Below, piece by piece: positions 25,672-34,699 of a stretch of DNA of 64,000 nt. Position numbers and translations under genes: made by a program. The first letter of the stretch is position 1, and every line of letters begins with the position of its first letter. The stretch comes from Burkholderia sp. SRS-46 (GTDB lineage: Bacteria > Pseudomonadota > Gammaproteobacteria > Burkholderiales > Burkholderiaceae), in NCBI RefSeq assembly GCF_004343775.1, contig NZ_PTXL01000007.1, positions 124,001 to 188,000 on the forward strand. The letters are read 5' to 3'. The notes under the pieces were generated by a model. That model was not told where the DNA came from and searched no databases. It worked only from the letters and a program-made list of their open reading frames with translations.

Positions 25672-27437
25672 GAATAGAACTCCGTGAAGGATGATGAATT
25701 GCCGCCGCCACCGGCGAGCGGCTCGCGGTCGATCGCATGCAGGCAGGCCCACGCCAGGTCAGCGTGGCCCGTCTCTTCGTTGCGATCGGCCGTATAGGTC
25801 GTCTGCCGGCCACTTGCCGTCATGGACTGTTTGATCGCCATGAACGCCGCGGCCAAGTCGGTCCAGCCTGCATCGAACTGAAGGCGGCCGTTGCGGATGA
25901 CGGACTGCCCCTTCAGCACGAGGCGGGTTTTTACTTCGGGCGAGTAGTTCAGCGCGACCGCAGCCGGGTAGAACTTCTGGACGAGTTGATAGACGCCCTG
26001 CCCCATGCCTGTCGTATCGATCGCGATGTAGCCGACGCTGTAGCGCTGCGTGATCTGCTCAATCGCTGCGGCCTGTTCCTCGAAGTTGTTACCGCGGAAC
26101 TGGTGACGCTCAAGCACGCGGAACGGGCCGCCCTCGACACGCGGCGGCGCCACGACAACGAGCCCGGCCGAGTCGCCAGTTAGCGCCGGATCGTAGCCGA
26201 CCCACACCTCGCGATAGCCGAACGGACGCAGCAGCAGCGGCGAGAAGTCGTCGGCCCATTCTTCCCACGAGTCGACCATGCAGCGCTGCAGCTCGGCCAG
26301 CTTGAACACCGATAGCCTATCGTCGATGAACTGGCACATCAGCAGGTTCGCGAATTGTTCCGGGCTGTACCTCCGCCTCAACCTCTCCAGGTCGAATAGA
26401 TCGCAGCCCCCATCCAACGCATCGAGAACCGTGACGATCTGTCGCCACTGCTCGTCCGCGCACAACATACCGCGCACCAGTGCATCGTGGCTCGTGTCGA
26501 TCTGGATGCGATCGCCTGGCGCGCGGCCTCGATTCACTTCCGCCCCGCTCCAGAACGCATAGGCTTCGTGCGTGACGCTCGACGGCGTGCTGAAGTAAGT
26601 CAGCCGCCAGCGCTTGTGCATCGCCATGCCCGACGCAACGGTATTCAGCTCGCGAAACTTCGGCACCCAGAAATATTCGTCGAAGTAGAGGTTGCCGTGA
26701 TACGACTGCGCCGTGCGCGAGTTTGTCCCCAGAAAGTACAGCGTCGCGCCGTTCGGCAGGATGATCGGATCGCCCGTCAGCTCCACGTCAGCCACGTCGC
26801 GCGCAAACTGCATGATGTACTGCTTGAACACGTGCGCCTGTGCCTTGCTGGCCGACAGGAAAATCTGGTTGCGGCCAGTTTCGAGCGCGTCGACGAATGC
26901 CTCGCGCGCGAAATACCAGGTCGCACCGATCTGCCGCGACTTCAAAATGTTGCGTGTCTGCTGATCGCCGTTGCGATACCAGACCTTCTGGTAATCGAAC
27001 AGCGATTCGCGAAATGCCGTCACGATCCGCGTGTGCTGTTCCTCGTCAATTTCGTTGCGTGGCGGCCGACGCTTCGGGCGGGCATTGCGCGCCGCGATAT
27101 TCGGATTTAGGTCGCTCTCCTTCCCCGTCTCACCGTACTTCCGCACGCGCGCGAGCCGCTCTACTTGCCGGCCGAGCAGGTCGATTTCCTTGTAGTCGCC
27201 GCCGTCCTTTTTTTCCTTCGCTATCAGGACCATCAGGCGCGTTTCGGCCGCGGCCTCAATGCGCTCAATCGGCGTCGCATCTTTCCACCTATCGCGCCGG
27301 CACCACGACGCCACGGTCGCGGGCTTCAGTTCGAGATGCCGCGCGATCGCCGAGATGCGCCAGCCTTGCCAGTAGAGCGAACGCGCGACGTTGCGCACGT
27401 CCGCTTCGCGTTGAATGGGGTCAGTCGTTTCGAGCAT
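25668..27437 (-). CDS. P: Terminase ATPase (large) subunit (P2 gpP-like)
   Basis: A 589-residue packaging motor subunit, essentially the length of P2 gpP (590). The N-terminus has an HTH (RSLYWQGWRISAIARHLELKPATVASWCRRDRW) typical of gpP, and the ATPase core includes LKSRQIGATWYFAREAFVDAL (Walker A-like), YFDEYFWV and the nuclease-fold region LALTGDSAGLVVVAPP. ATG 27437 is chosen over upstream frames because MLETTDPIQREADVR matches the family N-terminus. It is divergent from the capsid scaffold gene, as in P2. Confidence 0.92.
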   Translation of the reverse strand: MLETTDPIQREADVRNVARSLYWQGWRISAIARHLELKPATVASWCRRDRWKDATPIERIEAAAETRLMVLIAKEKKDGGDYKEIDLLGRQVERLARVRKYGETGKESDLNPNIAARNARPKRRPPRNEIDEEQHTRIVTAFRESLFDYQKVWYRNGDQQTRNILKSRQIGATWYFAREAFVDALETGRNQIFLSASKAQAHVFKQYIMQFARDVADVELTGDPIILPNGATLYFLGTNSRTAQSYHGNLYFDEYFWVPKFRELNTVASGMAMHKRWRLTYFSTPSSVTHEAYAFWSGAEVNRGRAPGDRIQIDTSHDALVRGMLCADEQWRQIVTVLDALDGGCDLFDLERLRRRYSPEQFANLLMCQFIDDRLSVFKLAELQRCMVDSWEEWADDFSPLLLRPFGYREVWVGYDPALTGDSAGLVVVAPPRVEGGPFRVLERHQFRGNNFEEQAAAIEQITQRYSVGYIAIDTTGMGQGVYQLVQKFYPAAVALNYSPEVKTRLVLKGQSVIRNGRLQFDAGWTDLAAAFMAIKQSMTASGRQTTYTADRNEETGHADLAWACLHAIDREPLAGGGGNSSSFTEFYS

Positions 27438-27581
27438 GCGGCAAGCGTATGGCCCCGCGCACGCGCGAGCACGCGGAGCGCTACGTACCCATGCGAGTGA
27501 CGCACACCGTTCGTTGAGCCGTAGCGCGCGAAAGCCGAACATGGGAACCACGATCACTCAACCACGGTTCGACCTCTCTCT

Positions 27582-28394
27582 ATGGCAACCAATAAATCCA
27601 AGTATTTCCGCGTCGCGGTCGAAGGCGCAACCGCCGACGGTCGCGAAATCAAACGTGAATGGCTCACGCAGATGGCGAAGAACTACAACCCGCAGTTGTA
27701 CGGCGCCCGTCTGAATGTCGAACACATCAAGGGCGTCGCACCGATGTCCGCGAACACGCCGTTCGGATCCTATGGCGACGTGATCGCACTGACCGCGAGC
27801 GAAATCGAAGACGGGCCGCTGAAAGGTAAGACGGCGCTTTACGCGCAAATCGACCCGACCGACGATCTGGTCGCGCTGTCGAAGAAGCGCCAGAAGATTT
27901 ACACCTCAATCGAAATCAATCCCGACTTTGCAGACATCGGCGAAGCGTACTTGGTCGGCCTGGCCGCAACCGACGACCCGGCGAGCCTCGGCACCGAAGC
28001 GCTGCAATTCGCCGCGCGCCGTTCGAACAATCTGTTCTCTGCTGCATGCGAAACGTCGATCGAGTTCGAAGGCGAGCCCGAATCGACGAGCCTGCTGTCC
28101 ATCGTCAAAGGCATGTTCGCGCGCAATCGTTCGAGCGACGACCATCGTGACGCTGACGTTCGCCGCGCCATCGAAGAAGTTGCCGGCTTCGCCAGCCAGC
28201 AGGGCCGGGAGATGACTGCGATGCGCGCTGCTCTGAACACCGCAACGCAAACCGCCGAGGCAGCGAAGAAGCGCGCCGACGATGCGGCCGACGCGCTCGA
28301 AGCACTGACGGCCAAGCTGTCGGCCACCGACAACAGCGCATCGCAGCGCCCTGCCTCGACCGGTTCGACCGGCGAGCACGTGACCGACTGCTGA
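27582..28394 (+). CDS. O: Capsid scaffolding/protease (P2 gpO-like)
   Basis: A 270-residue internal scaffold and maturation protease of the P2 head. The N-terminal 150 residues carry the serine-protease-type region (KYFRVAVEGATADGREIKREWL; GARLNVEHIKG with the His; KIYTSIEINPDF with the Ser), and the C-terminal 80 residues are a coiled coil (LNTATQTAEAAKKRADDAADALEAL) that acts as scaffold. It is the first gene of the late head operon O-N-M-L-X. Confidence 0.92.
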   Translation: MATNKSKYFRVAVEGATADGREIKREWLTQMAKNYNPQLYGARLNVEHIKGVAPMSANTPFGSYGDVIALTASEIEDGPLKGKTALYAQIDPTDDLVALSKKRQKIYTSIEINPDFADIGEAYLVGLAATDDPASLGTEALQFAARRSNNLFSAACETSIEFEGEPESTSLLSIVKGMFARNRSSDDHRDADVRRAIEEVAGFASQQGREMTAMRAALNTATQTAEAAKKRADDAADALEALTAKLSATDNSASQRPASTGSTGEHVTDC

Positions 28395-28428
28395 CCCATT
28401 CCACGCTCACACACGGAGAACCCACCTC

Positions 28429-29439
28429 ATGAGAAAGGAAACGCGCCTGGCGTACAGCAAGTACGCCGCGCAAATCGCCAAGCTGAACGACACCGCGGAC
28501 GTGGCGGCGAAATTCGCCGTCGAGCCGTCCGTTCAGCAGACGCTCGAAACAAAGATGCAGGAGTCGAGCGCGTTCCTCAAAAACATCAACGTGCTTCCCG
28601 TGACCGACCAGGAAGGCGAGAAGCTCGGCCTGTCGGTATCCGGTCCGATCGCGAGTCGCACCGACACGACGAAGGGCGAGCGTCAGCCCATCGACCCGAC
28701 CGCGCTCGACAACAACCGTTACCGCTGCGAGAAAACCGACTACGACACGGCGATTCCGTACCGCAAGCTCGACGCCTGGGCGAAGTTCCCCGACTTCCAA
28801 ACGCGCATTCGCAATGTGATCCTCAACCAGTCCGCGCTCGACCGCATCGCAACCGGCTGGAACGGCCTGAAGGTTGCGCCGACTACGGACAGGAAGGCGA
28901 ACCCGCTTCTTCAGGATGTCAACATCGGCTGGCTGCAACAGTATCGCGAACGTGCTGCCCAGCGCGTGCTGCATGAAGGAAAGCAAGCCGGCAAGGTGCT
29001 CATCGGCAAGGGCGGCGACTACGCAAACCTCGACGCGATCGTGCTCGACCTCGTTTCTTCGATGATCGATCCGTGGTTCCAGGAAGACACGGGGCTGGTC
29101 GTGATCTGCGGCCGTGAACTGTTGCACGACAAGTACTTCCCGCTCGTGAACACGACACAGGCGCCGACCGAGCAGCTCGCGGCAGACATGATCGTCAGCC
29201 AGAAGCGCATCGGCAATTTGCAAGCGGTACGCGTGCCATTCTTCCCGAAGCGCGCGCTGATGGTGACGAAGCTCGAAAACCTGTCGATCTACTTCCAGGA
29301 AGGCGCACGTCGGCGTGCACTGATCGACAACCCGAAGCGCGACCAAATCGAAAACTACGAGTCGTCGAACGACGCGTACGTGGTCGAAGATTTCGGTTGC
29401 GGCTGCGTCGCGGAAAACCTCGAACTGGTGGCCGCATGA
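28429..29439 (+). CDS. N: Major capsid protein (P2 gpN-like)
   Basis: A 336-residue shell subunit. The N-terminus MRKETRLAYSKYAAQIAKLN and the segment FLKNINVLPVTDQEGEKLGL are typical of the P2 major capsid family. The N-terminal peptide is normally removed by gpO. The length fits P2 gpN (357). CGGAGAA precedes the start, and the stop overlaps the terminase small subunit start. Confidence 0.93.
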   Translation: MRKETRLAYSKYAAQIAKLNDTADVAAKFAVEPSVQQTLETKMQESSAFLKNINVLPVTDQEGEKLGLSVSGPIASRTDTTKGERQPIDPTALDNNRYRCEKTDYDTAIPYRKLDAWAKFPDFQTRIRNVILNQSALDRIATGWNGLKVAPTTDRKANPLLQDVNIGWLQQYRERAAQRVLHEGKQAGKVLIGKGGDYANLDAIVLDLVSSMIDPWFQEDTGLVVICGRELLHDKYFPLVNTTQAPTEQLAADMIVSQKRIGNLQAVRVPFFPKRALMVTKLENLSIYFQEGARRRALIDNPKRDQIENYESSNDAYVVEDFGCGCVAENLELVAA

Positions 29440-30125
29440 CGATCAACACGCCCGCCCGCGCGCACTTTGCGCGCGTAGCGGCCGCCCGCGCGGCGGCCGC
29501 GGCGGCGCCCGGCCAAACGATGGCCGGCGCGACGCCATACGAGCTGATGCTCGCGAAGCTCGCTGCCGACCGACGCGCCTTGAAGGGCGTCCAGTCAGTC
29601 GCCCGGAAAGTCGAACTGAAGCGGAAGCTGCTGCCGGAGTACGCCGACTATGTGGCGGGCGTGTTGAACGGCGGCCGCGGCGCACAGGACGACGTGCTCG
29701 TGACGGTCATGGTGTGGCGCATTGACGCCGGCGATTTTGACGGCGCGCTTGTGATTGCCGAATACGCGCTCACGCACGGTCTGTCGCTGCCTGACCAGTT
29801 CGAACGGTCGCTCGCGGCCGTCGTCGCCGAGCAGTTCGCAGACGAAGCGCTGACCACGTTCATGGACGGCGGCACGTTCGACGCCGCGAATCTCGAGCTC
29901 GTCGACTACCTGACGATCGATGCTGACATGCACGACCAGGTGCGCGCGAAGCTGTACAAGGCGCTCGGCTATGCGCTTCGGGAAGCCGCCCCGCCGCGCG
30001 CCCTCGCATACCTGCGCCGCGCACTGTCGTTGAACGATCGCGTCGGCGTGAAAAATGACATCGAGCGGCTGACCAAGCAGCTCGACGCGGTGGGCCGTCC
30101 GAACGACGGCACCAACGGCACGTAA
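29436..30125 (+). CDS. M: Terminase endonuclease (small) subunit (P2 gpM-like)
   Basis: A 229-residue protein that with gpP forms the packaging terminase and cuts cos. The N-terminal Ala/Arg-rich stretch is followed by the family segment YELMLAKLAADRRALKGVQSVARKVELKRKLLPEYADYVAGVL. ATG 29436 overlaps the capsid stop by 4 bp. It lies in the expected place between N and L. Confidence 0.9.
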   Translation: MTINTPARAHFARVAAARAAAAAAPGQTMAGATPYELMLAKLAADRRALKGVQSVARKVELKRKLLPEYADYVAGVLNGGRGAQDDVLVTVMVWRIDAGDFDGALVIAEYALTHGLSLPDQFERSLAAVVAEQFADEALTTFMDGGTFDAANLELVDYLTIDADMHDQVRAKLYKALGYALREAAPPRALAYLRRALSLNDRVGVKNDIERLTKQLDAVGRPNDGTNGT

Positions 30126-30224
30126 AGAGCCCTCCCCGGCATGGCGGCACCGGCGCCCAGGCCCGACACCTGACGGTAACGGACCTTGTGCGCCGGTCCA
30201 CCGCCATCCTTCCCGGATTCGACC

Positions 30225-30704
30225 ATGAACAGTTTCGTTGCCACTGCTGCCCCGGCCGTCGCCGCATCGTCGATCGACGGCACGCTGACCAACGACGGGT
30301 TCTTCCCGGACATCGATCTGTCAGCGCTGCGCGACGCGATGCGCCTGGACGGCACCGTCACGCGCGAACGCCTGGCACACGCCGCGCGCGACGCGATGCT
30401 GACCGTCAATGACGAGTTGTCCGCGTGGCGCGCCCAGCGGCGTGCGGCGGGCGCGGTGTCACTCGACGCAGTGCCGGCCGTGCAGGTCGACGGCGAGTCC
30501 AAGCTGGACTACCTCTACCGACGCGCCGTCTACCACCTGGCGCATGCAGACGTGACCGAGAAGTACCGCGGCTTCGACTCGACTAAGAGCGGCGGCCAGG
30601 CCGCGGCCGAGCTGGCGGCGACAGTCGAAGAATCGCGACGCAACGCCCGATGGGCAGTCAGCGACATTCTCGGCATTCCGCGCTCGACGGTTGAGCTGAT
30701 CTGA
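30225..30704 (+). CDS. L: Head completion protein (P2 gpL-like)
   Basis: A 159-residue connector that finishes the filled head. It starts MNSFVATAAPAVAASS and includes VQVDGESKLDYLYRRAVYHLAHADVTEKYRGFDST, a recognisable GPL-family segment. Its stop overlaps the tail protein X start (TGATG). Confidence 0.9.
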   Translation: MNSFVATAAPAVAASSIDGTLTNDGFFPDIDLSALRDAMRLDGTVTRERLAHAARDAMLTVNDELSAWRAQRRAAGAVSLDAVPAVQVDGESKLDYLYRRAVYHLAHADVTEKYRGFDSTKSGGQAAAELAATVEESRRNARWAVSDILGIPRSTVELI

Positions 30705-30910
30705 TGAAAGTCGCCGCGCTGCAAGGCGACACACTCGACGCCCTTTGCTGGCGCCACTACGGCAGCACGGCCGGCACCGTCGAAGCCGTACTGGAAGCAA
30801 ACCCCGGCCTCGCCGAGCTGGGCGTCGTGTTGCCGATGGGAACTATCGTCGACATGCCCGAGCTGAACACGATCGTTCAGACGAAGCCGTTACTGCAACT
30901 GTTTGACTGA
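30704..30910 (+). CDS. X: Tail protein X (LysM-like)
   Basis: A 68-residue LysM-like tail protein: MKVAALQGDTLDALCWRHYG to LPMGTIVDMPELN. In P2 gpX helps finish the baseplate and is always small. It starts at base 30704, overlapping the last base of the gpL stop. Confidence 0.9.
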   Translation: MKVAALQGDTLDALCWRHYGSTAGTVEAVLEANPGLAELGVVLPMGTIVDMPELNTIVQTKPLLQLFD

Positions 30911-30924
30911 CTGGAGCCGTCCGA

Positions 30925-31269
30925 ATGGCTGAACCGAACACTACTTCCGCTGCCGCGCTGGCCGCCGCAATCGGCCTGGCCGGCGTAGCGCCCGGCATCG
31001 ACGGCGACGCGCTGATCGGCGCCTTCGCCGGCGCCGCGCTCGTCGTCGTCACGTCGAAAGACCTCGGCATCGCCCGCCGCGCCGCGTACATGCTCATCTC
31101 GCTCGTGATGGGCTACCTGGCCGCCCCTGAAATCACCAACGTCGTGCCGATCCGCTCTACCGGCGTCGCCGCGTTCTTCGCTGCGGCGCTCGTCATCACC
31201 GTGACGCTGACGCTCATCGAGCGCGTGAAGGGGATCGACCTGATCGCGCTGTTTCGTAAGGGAGGCTGA
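30925..31269 (+). CDS. Phage-associated membrane protein (putative holin-type)
   Basis: A 114-residue protein with about four hydrophobic stretches (AALAAAIGLAGVAPG; IGAFAGAALVVVTS; AAYMLISLVMGYLAA; VAAFFAAALVITVTLTLI), in the position of P2 gene Y (holin). Such proteins are common in Burkholderia P2-like phages and are usually annotated as holin-like. It is followed by a second small membrane protein one base later. Confidence 0.78.
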   Translation: MAEPNTTSAAALAAAIGLAGVAPGIDGDALIGAFAGAALVVVTSKDLGIARRAAYMLISLVMGYLAAPEITNVVPIRSTGVAAFFAAALVITVTLTLIERVKGIDLIALFRKGG

Positions 31270-31270
31270 C

Positions 31271-31543
31271 ATGCACGTGTCGTTCGCACTCGTCGCCCTC
31301 GCCGCGCACCTGGTCGTCATCGTGCGCGTGCTGACGTACCGCAAAAACGGCGCGCGGCATCGCTCGCACGTCGCCTGGGCGGCCTGGCTGATCGTTGCGA
31401 TTTCCGGCGGCTCGGCGATCGAGCTGCTGATTCATCCCCAGCCCGCCGGTTTCTACCAGGCCACGCAAGCACTACTGCTGGCCCTGATTGTCCACCTCGC
31501 GCGCGGCAACGTCGCGCGCCTCATGCGGAGCAAGGAAGCATGA
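31271..31543 (+). CDS. Phage holin family protein
   Basis: A 90-residue protein with three hydrophobic segments (FALVALAAHLVVIVRVL; VAWAAWLIVAISGGSAI; QALLLALIVHLARG), size and topology of a class I holin that makes the membrane lesion releasing the endolysin. It overlaps the endolysin gene by 4 bp, which fits a lysis cassette. Confidence 0.8.
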   Translation: MHVSFALVALAAHLVVIVRVLTYRKNGARHRSHVAWAAWLIVAISGGSAIELLIHPQPAGFYQATQALLLALIVHLARGNVARLMRSKEA

Positions 31544-32349
31544 ACACCCTTCGATTCAACGACCGCGGCGCCGAAGTCGGCCTGCTGCAGCAACGCCTCG
31601 TGCGCGCCGGCTATCCGATCGACGTGACCCACCTGTACGACGAAGCGACCGAACGAGCCGTGAAGGCGGTCCAGGCGGCCGCCGGCCTCGTCGATGACGG
31701 GATCGCCGGCCCGAACACCTACGGCGTTCTCTCCACGGGCCAGCGCGACCCCAAACACCTGACGGCGGCAGACATTGCACGCGCGGCGGACAAGCTCGGC
31801 GTGTCGCCGGCGTGCGTGCGCGCCGTGAACGAGGTCGAGTCGCAGGGATCCGGATTCCTGACGGACGGGCGGCCCGTGATCCTGTTCGAGCGCCACGTGA
31901 TGTACAAGCGGCTGGTCGCCGCGAAACGCGCTGACGAAGCGACAAGCGCCGCGCAGCGCGTGCCGAACGTCGTCAACGAGAAACGCGGCGGCTACCAGGG
32001 CGGCGCCGCCGAATACGTGCGGCTCGACACTGCGGCCCGCATCGACCCCGCAATCGCTTACGAGTCGGCGAGCTGGGGAGCGTTTCAGGTGATGGGCTAC
32101 CACTGGGAACGCCTGGGGTACGGGAGCATCGACGAATTCGTTTCGCGGATGGAGACGAGCGAAGGCGACCAGCTCGACGCGTTCGTTCGCTTCGTCGCCG
32201 CCGACGCATCGCTGCTCAGCGCGTTGAAGAACCGGAAATGGGCAGCATTCGCGAAGGGCTACAACGGCCCTGACTATGCGCGCAACTTCTACGATGTGAA
32301 GCTGGCCCAGGCATACGATCGATACGCCGGCGCGAAGGCGGCCGCGTGA
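31540..32349 (+). CDS. Endolysin: N-acetylmuramidase with peptidoglycan-binding domain
   Basis: A 269-residue cell-wall hydrolase. Residues about 5-65 are a peptidoglycan-binding 1 domain (FNDRGAEVGLLQQRLVRAGYPI to DDGIAGPNTYGVL), and about 75-265 an N-acetylmuramidase domain (VNEVESQGSGFLTDGRPVILFERHVMY with the catalytic-type Glu; YESASWGAFQVMGYHWERLGY). No signal peptide is seen, so export depends on the holin. This replaces the gene K lysozyme of P2. Confidence 0.9.
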   Translation: MNTLRFNDRGAEVGLLQQRLVRAGYPIDVTHLYDEATERAVKAVQAAAGLVDDGIAGPNTYGVLSTGQRDPKHLTAADIARAADKLGVSPACVRAVNEVESQGSGFLTDGRPVILFERHVMYKRLVAAKRADEATSAAQRVPNVVNEKRGGYQGGAAEYVRLDTAARIDPAIAYESASWGAFQVMGYHWERLGYGSIDEFVSRMETSEGDQLDAFVRFVAADASLLSALKNRKWAAFAKGYNGPDYARNFYDVKLAQAYDRYAGAKAAA

Positions 32350-32786
32350 ATGGCCCTGCACTGCGCCACTGGTTGGCGCTCGGTGCGCTCGTTGCTGCAC
32401 TCGCGAGCGTCCTGTATGTCCGCGCGCTGCAGGGGCGGCTCGACGTTGCCCAGGAGGCGGCACGCCAGGCGCGCCAGGACATCGGCGCGCGCGACGTGGC
32501 AATCGAACGCCTGGTGGCCGACGCGCGCCAGAAAGACCAGATGCGCGAGCAACTCGACCGCACGCGTGGCGCGGTCGACGCTACGCTCACCGCGTATCAA
32601 TCGCAACTCCGGAGACTCATCAATGAAAACGAAGCCGTCCGCGCGTGGGCCGCTGCTCGCCTGCCTGATGACGTTGTGCGCCTGCACGACAGCCCCGCAC
32701 TCACCGGCGCCGGTGATTACGCTCAACGAATGCGCGGCGGTAACGCGCTGCACGCTGCCAGCAGCGGCACCGCGGACCAACGGTGA
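32346..32786 (+). CDS. Rz-like inner-membrane spanin (LysB position)
   Basis: A 146-residue protein starting at GTG 32346, overlapping the endolysin stop. One N-terminal membrane anchor (HWLALGALVAALASVLYV) is followed by a long coiled coil (LQGRLDVAQEAARQARQDIGARDVAIERLVADARQ). With the lipoprotein encoded within it in another frame, it forms the two-component spanin that fuses inner and outer membranes at lysis. Confidence 0.82.
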   Translation: MNGPALRHWLALGALVAALASVLYVRALQGRLDVAQEAARQARQDIGARDVAIERLVADARQKDQMREQLDRTRGAVDATLTAYQSQLRRLINENEAVRAWAAARLPDDVVRLHDSPALTGAGDYAQRMRGGNALHAASSGTADQR

Positions 32787-32901
32787 ATTGAGCGACGCGC
32801 TCTCGGTCACGCGTGCGGCCTGGGCGCGCTGCGCGGGCGAAGTCGACATGATCGCCGCGTGCCAGGCCAAGACGCAGACCAGGGCGGCCGACCGTGATTA
32901 A
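32623..32901 (+). CDS. Rz1-like outer-membrane lipoprotein spanin, overlapping Rz
   Basis: A 92-residue protein starting at ATG 32623 in the +1 frame of the Rz gene, with GGAG ten bases upstream. The N-terminus MKTKPSARGPLLACLMTLCACTT is a lipoprotein signal with LCAC as the likely lipobox, followed by a Pro-rich stretch (APHSPAPV). The overlapping-frame Rz/Rz1 layout is a well-known lysis signature and supports both calls. Confidence 0.82.
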   Translation: MKTKPSARGPLLACLMTLCACTTAPHSPAPVITLNECAAVTRCTLPAAAPRTNGELSDALSVTRAAWARCAGEVDMIAACQAKTQTRAADRD

Positions 32902-33310
32902 GCCGAACAGCCTTCGCGCCGCGCTCGCCGACGCGCTCCCGCAGCTCGCCGCGGCCCCCGACCTGCTCGCGGTCTTCATCAACGATGGTCATATCGTCGC
33001 GACCGGCACGCACACGCCGTCGTTCGAATACCGCTACGAGTGCGAAATCCTCATCCGCGACTTCATCGGCAGCGCGGACGACGTGATGATTGCCGTCGTC
33101 GAATGGTCGCGCGCCAATCAACCGGACCTGGTGACGAACGCGGACCAGCGCCGCGATGGCATGACGTTTGTGGCCGACATCCTGGCGAACAACGCCGTTG
33201 ACCTGGCGGTCAAGCTGAAGCTGACGGAAAGCGTGGTGGTTGGTGTCAACGAGGATGGAGGCCGAACCGTCGAGCACGTCGACGACTCGGCCGAGGAATG
33301 GGTGGCATGA
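32894..33310 (+). CDS. R: Tail completion protein (P2 gpR-like)
   Basis: A 138-residue protein starting at GTG 32894: MIKPNSLRAALADALPQLAAAPDLL, then FEYRYECEILIRDF. It helps terminate the P2 tail tube and connect the head. It overlaps both the lipoprotein gene and the next tail gene by a few bases. Confidence 0.88.
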   Translation: MIKPNSLRAALADALPQLAAAPDLLAVFINDGHIVATGTHTPSFEYRYECEILIRDFIGSADDVMIAVVEWSRANQPDLVTNADQRRDGMTFVADILANNAVDLAVKLKLTESVVVGVNEDGGRTVEHVDDSAEEWVA

Positions 33311-33774
33311 TGGACGACCTGCACGCGATCGAGCGATGGGCAGGCGGACTGCTCGCTAGGCTGTCGCCCGCAGCACGCCGGCAACTGTTACGCGAGCTGG
33401 GGCGCGATCTGCGCCGAGCGCAACAGTCGCGCATCGCCGCGCAACAGAACCCTGACGGCAGCGCGTACGTCCCCCGCAGAATCAAGCAAGGCGGCAAGGG
33501 GTTGCGCGACAAGGCGGGGCGAGTGAAGCGCGGCGCGATGTTCCGTAAGCTGCGCACTGCTCGTTACCTGAAAATCGAAGTCGACAACACGGGGCTCGCA
33601 ATCGGCTTCGACGACCGCCTGTCGCGCATCGCGCGCGTGCACCAGGACGGCGAGAAGGCCCCCGTCGCACCGCGCGGACCGCTCGTGCAGTATCCGGTCC
33701 GTGTCGTGCTCGGCCTTACTCCGTCCGATCGCGAACTCGTGTGCGACCGCCTCTTACGCTACCTGAACCGCTGA
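33307..33774 (+). CDS. S: Tail completion protein (P2 gpS-like)
   Basis: A 155-residue basic protein of the virion morphogenesis family: MMDDLHAIERWAGGLLARLSPAARRQLLRELG and RGAMFRKLRTARYLKIE. Start ATG 33307 overlaps the gpR stop; GTG 33298 is possible. Its 3' end overlaps convergently by 21 bp with the methyltransferase gene on the other strand. Confidence 0.88.
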   Translation: MMDDLHAIERWAGGLLARLSPAARRQLLRELGRDLRRAQQSRIAAQQNPDGSAYVPRRIKQGGKGLRDKAGRVKRGAMFRKLRTARYLKIEVDNTGLAIGFDDRLSRIARVHQDGEKAPVAPRGPLVQYPVRVVLGLTPSDRELVCDRLLRYLNR

Positions 33775-34530
33775 ATCGCTCGTCGCGGCCAGGCGTGCGG
33801 ACGCGATCGCGTGATACACCTGGTTCGTCTCGCAGCCGGTCCACGCCAGGCCGGCATCACGCGCAGCGACCAGGAACGTCCCCGATCCGGCGAACAGGTC
33901 GCAGACGACGCCGCCGTCAGGCACCAGGCGCACAACCTCTCGCGCCAGCTCGAGCGGCTTCTCGGTCATGTGGCGCTTTGGCAGCGGCAGCCGTACCGGG
34001 AACACCCCCGGCAGGTACACGTCACGATCCGGCATCGCGCCGCGGCTGGCCCATACGAGGAACTCGGCCTGCTGCGCGAACCCACCGCGCCGCGGCCGAA
34101 ACCGGCCGGGCGTCTTGTCCCACACGGCGATGCCACGAAACGTCAGACCGGCGGCCTGTACCACGTCCGTGAGCGTCGCGAGCTGGCGCCAGTCGATGAA
34201 GCACGCGAGCAGGCCGCCGGGCTTCAACGCGCGTCGGCATTCGGTCAGCCATGCATGGCACCAGAACGCCCAAGCGCGCTGATCCATGTTGTCTCCCTCG
34301 AACTCCTCGTAGACGGCCTTCGTCCTGCTCTCGATGTACTTCTTCGTCGGCGCCTGGGTGCGGGCAGAAAGGTGAAGCCCGCCCGACGCATACGGCGGAT
34401 CCGTGAACACAAGATCGAGCGAGCGATCGGGCAACGTGCGCGCGAACATGAGCGCGTCCACGTCGTGTAGTCGGTTCAGCATGGGGGCAATTTCCGCGGC
34501 GGGCGCGGCGGCAGTCGGTCGTGTCGTCAT
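33754..34530 (-). CDS. DNA methyltransferase (DPPY-type), inserted in the tail operon
   Basis: A 258-residue N6-adenine or N4-cytosine methyltransferase. Motif IV is TDPPYASGG (about residues 43-51) and motif I is DLFAGSGTF (about 212-220), giving the beta order. There is no nuclease beside it, so it is an orphan enzyme, probably for protecting phage DNA or regulating. It is on the minus strand between gpS and gpV, breaking the otherwise continuous plus-strand late operon, which marks it as a later insertion. Confidence 0.9.
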   Translation of the reverse strand: MTTRPTAAAPAAEIAPMLNRLHDVDALMFARTLPDRSLDLVFTDPPYASGGLHLSARTQAPTKKYIESRTKAVYEEFEGDNMDQRAWAFWCHAWLTECRRALKPGGLLACFIDWRQLATLTDVVQAAGLTFRGIAVWDKTPGRFRPRRGGFAQQAEFLVWASRGAMPDRDVYLPGVFPVRLPLPKRHMTEKPLELAREVVRLVPDGGVVCDLFAGSGTFLVAARDAGLAWTGCETNQVYHAIASARLAATSDSAVQVA

Positions 34531-34699
34531 GGTTCTACGGTTTCGAAATCACGCGCGAGGCAAGCCCGCGCGCGCATGGTGTGTCGATTCACGATTGTCG
34601 ACGCACCATCGCGTGCGCGGCGGACGAGTGTGACGTACACACCAGCACGACATAGGCGACTGCTCGCTTCGCGCGTGTGCGGCCGGCACCATTGGCGGC

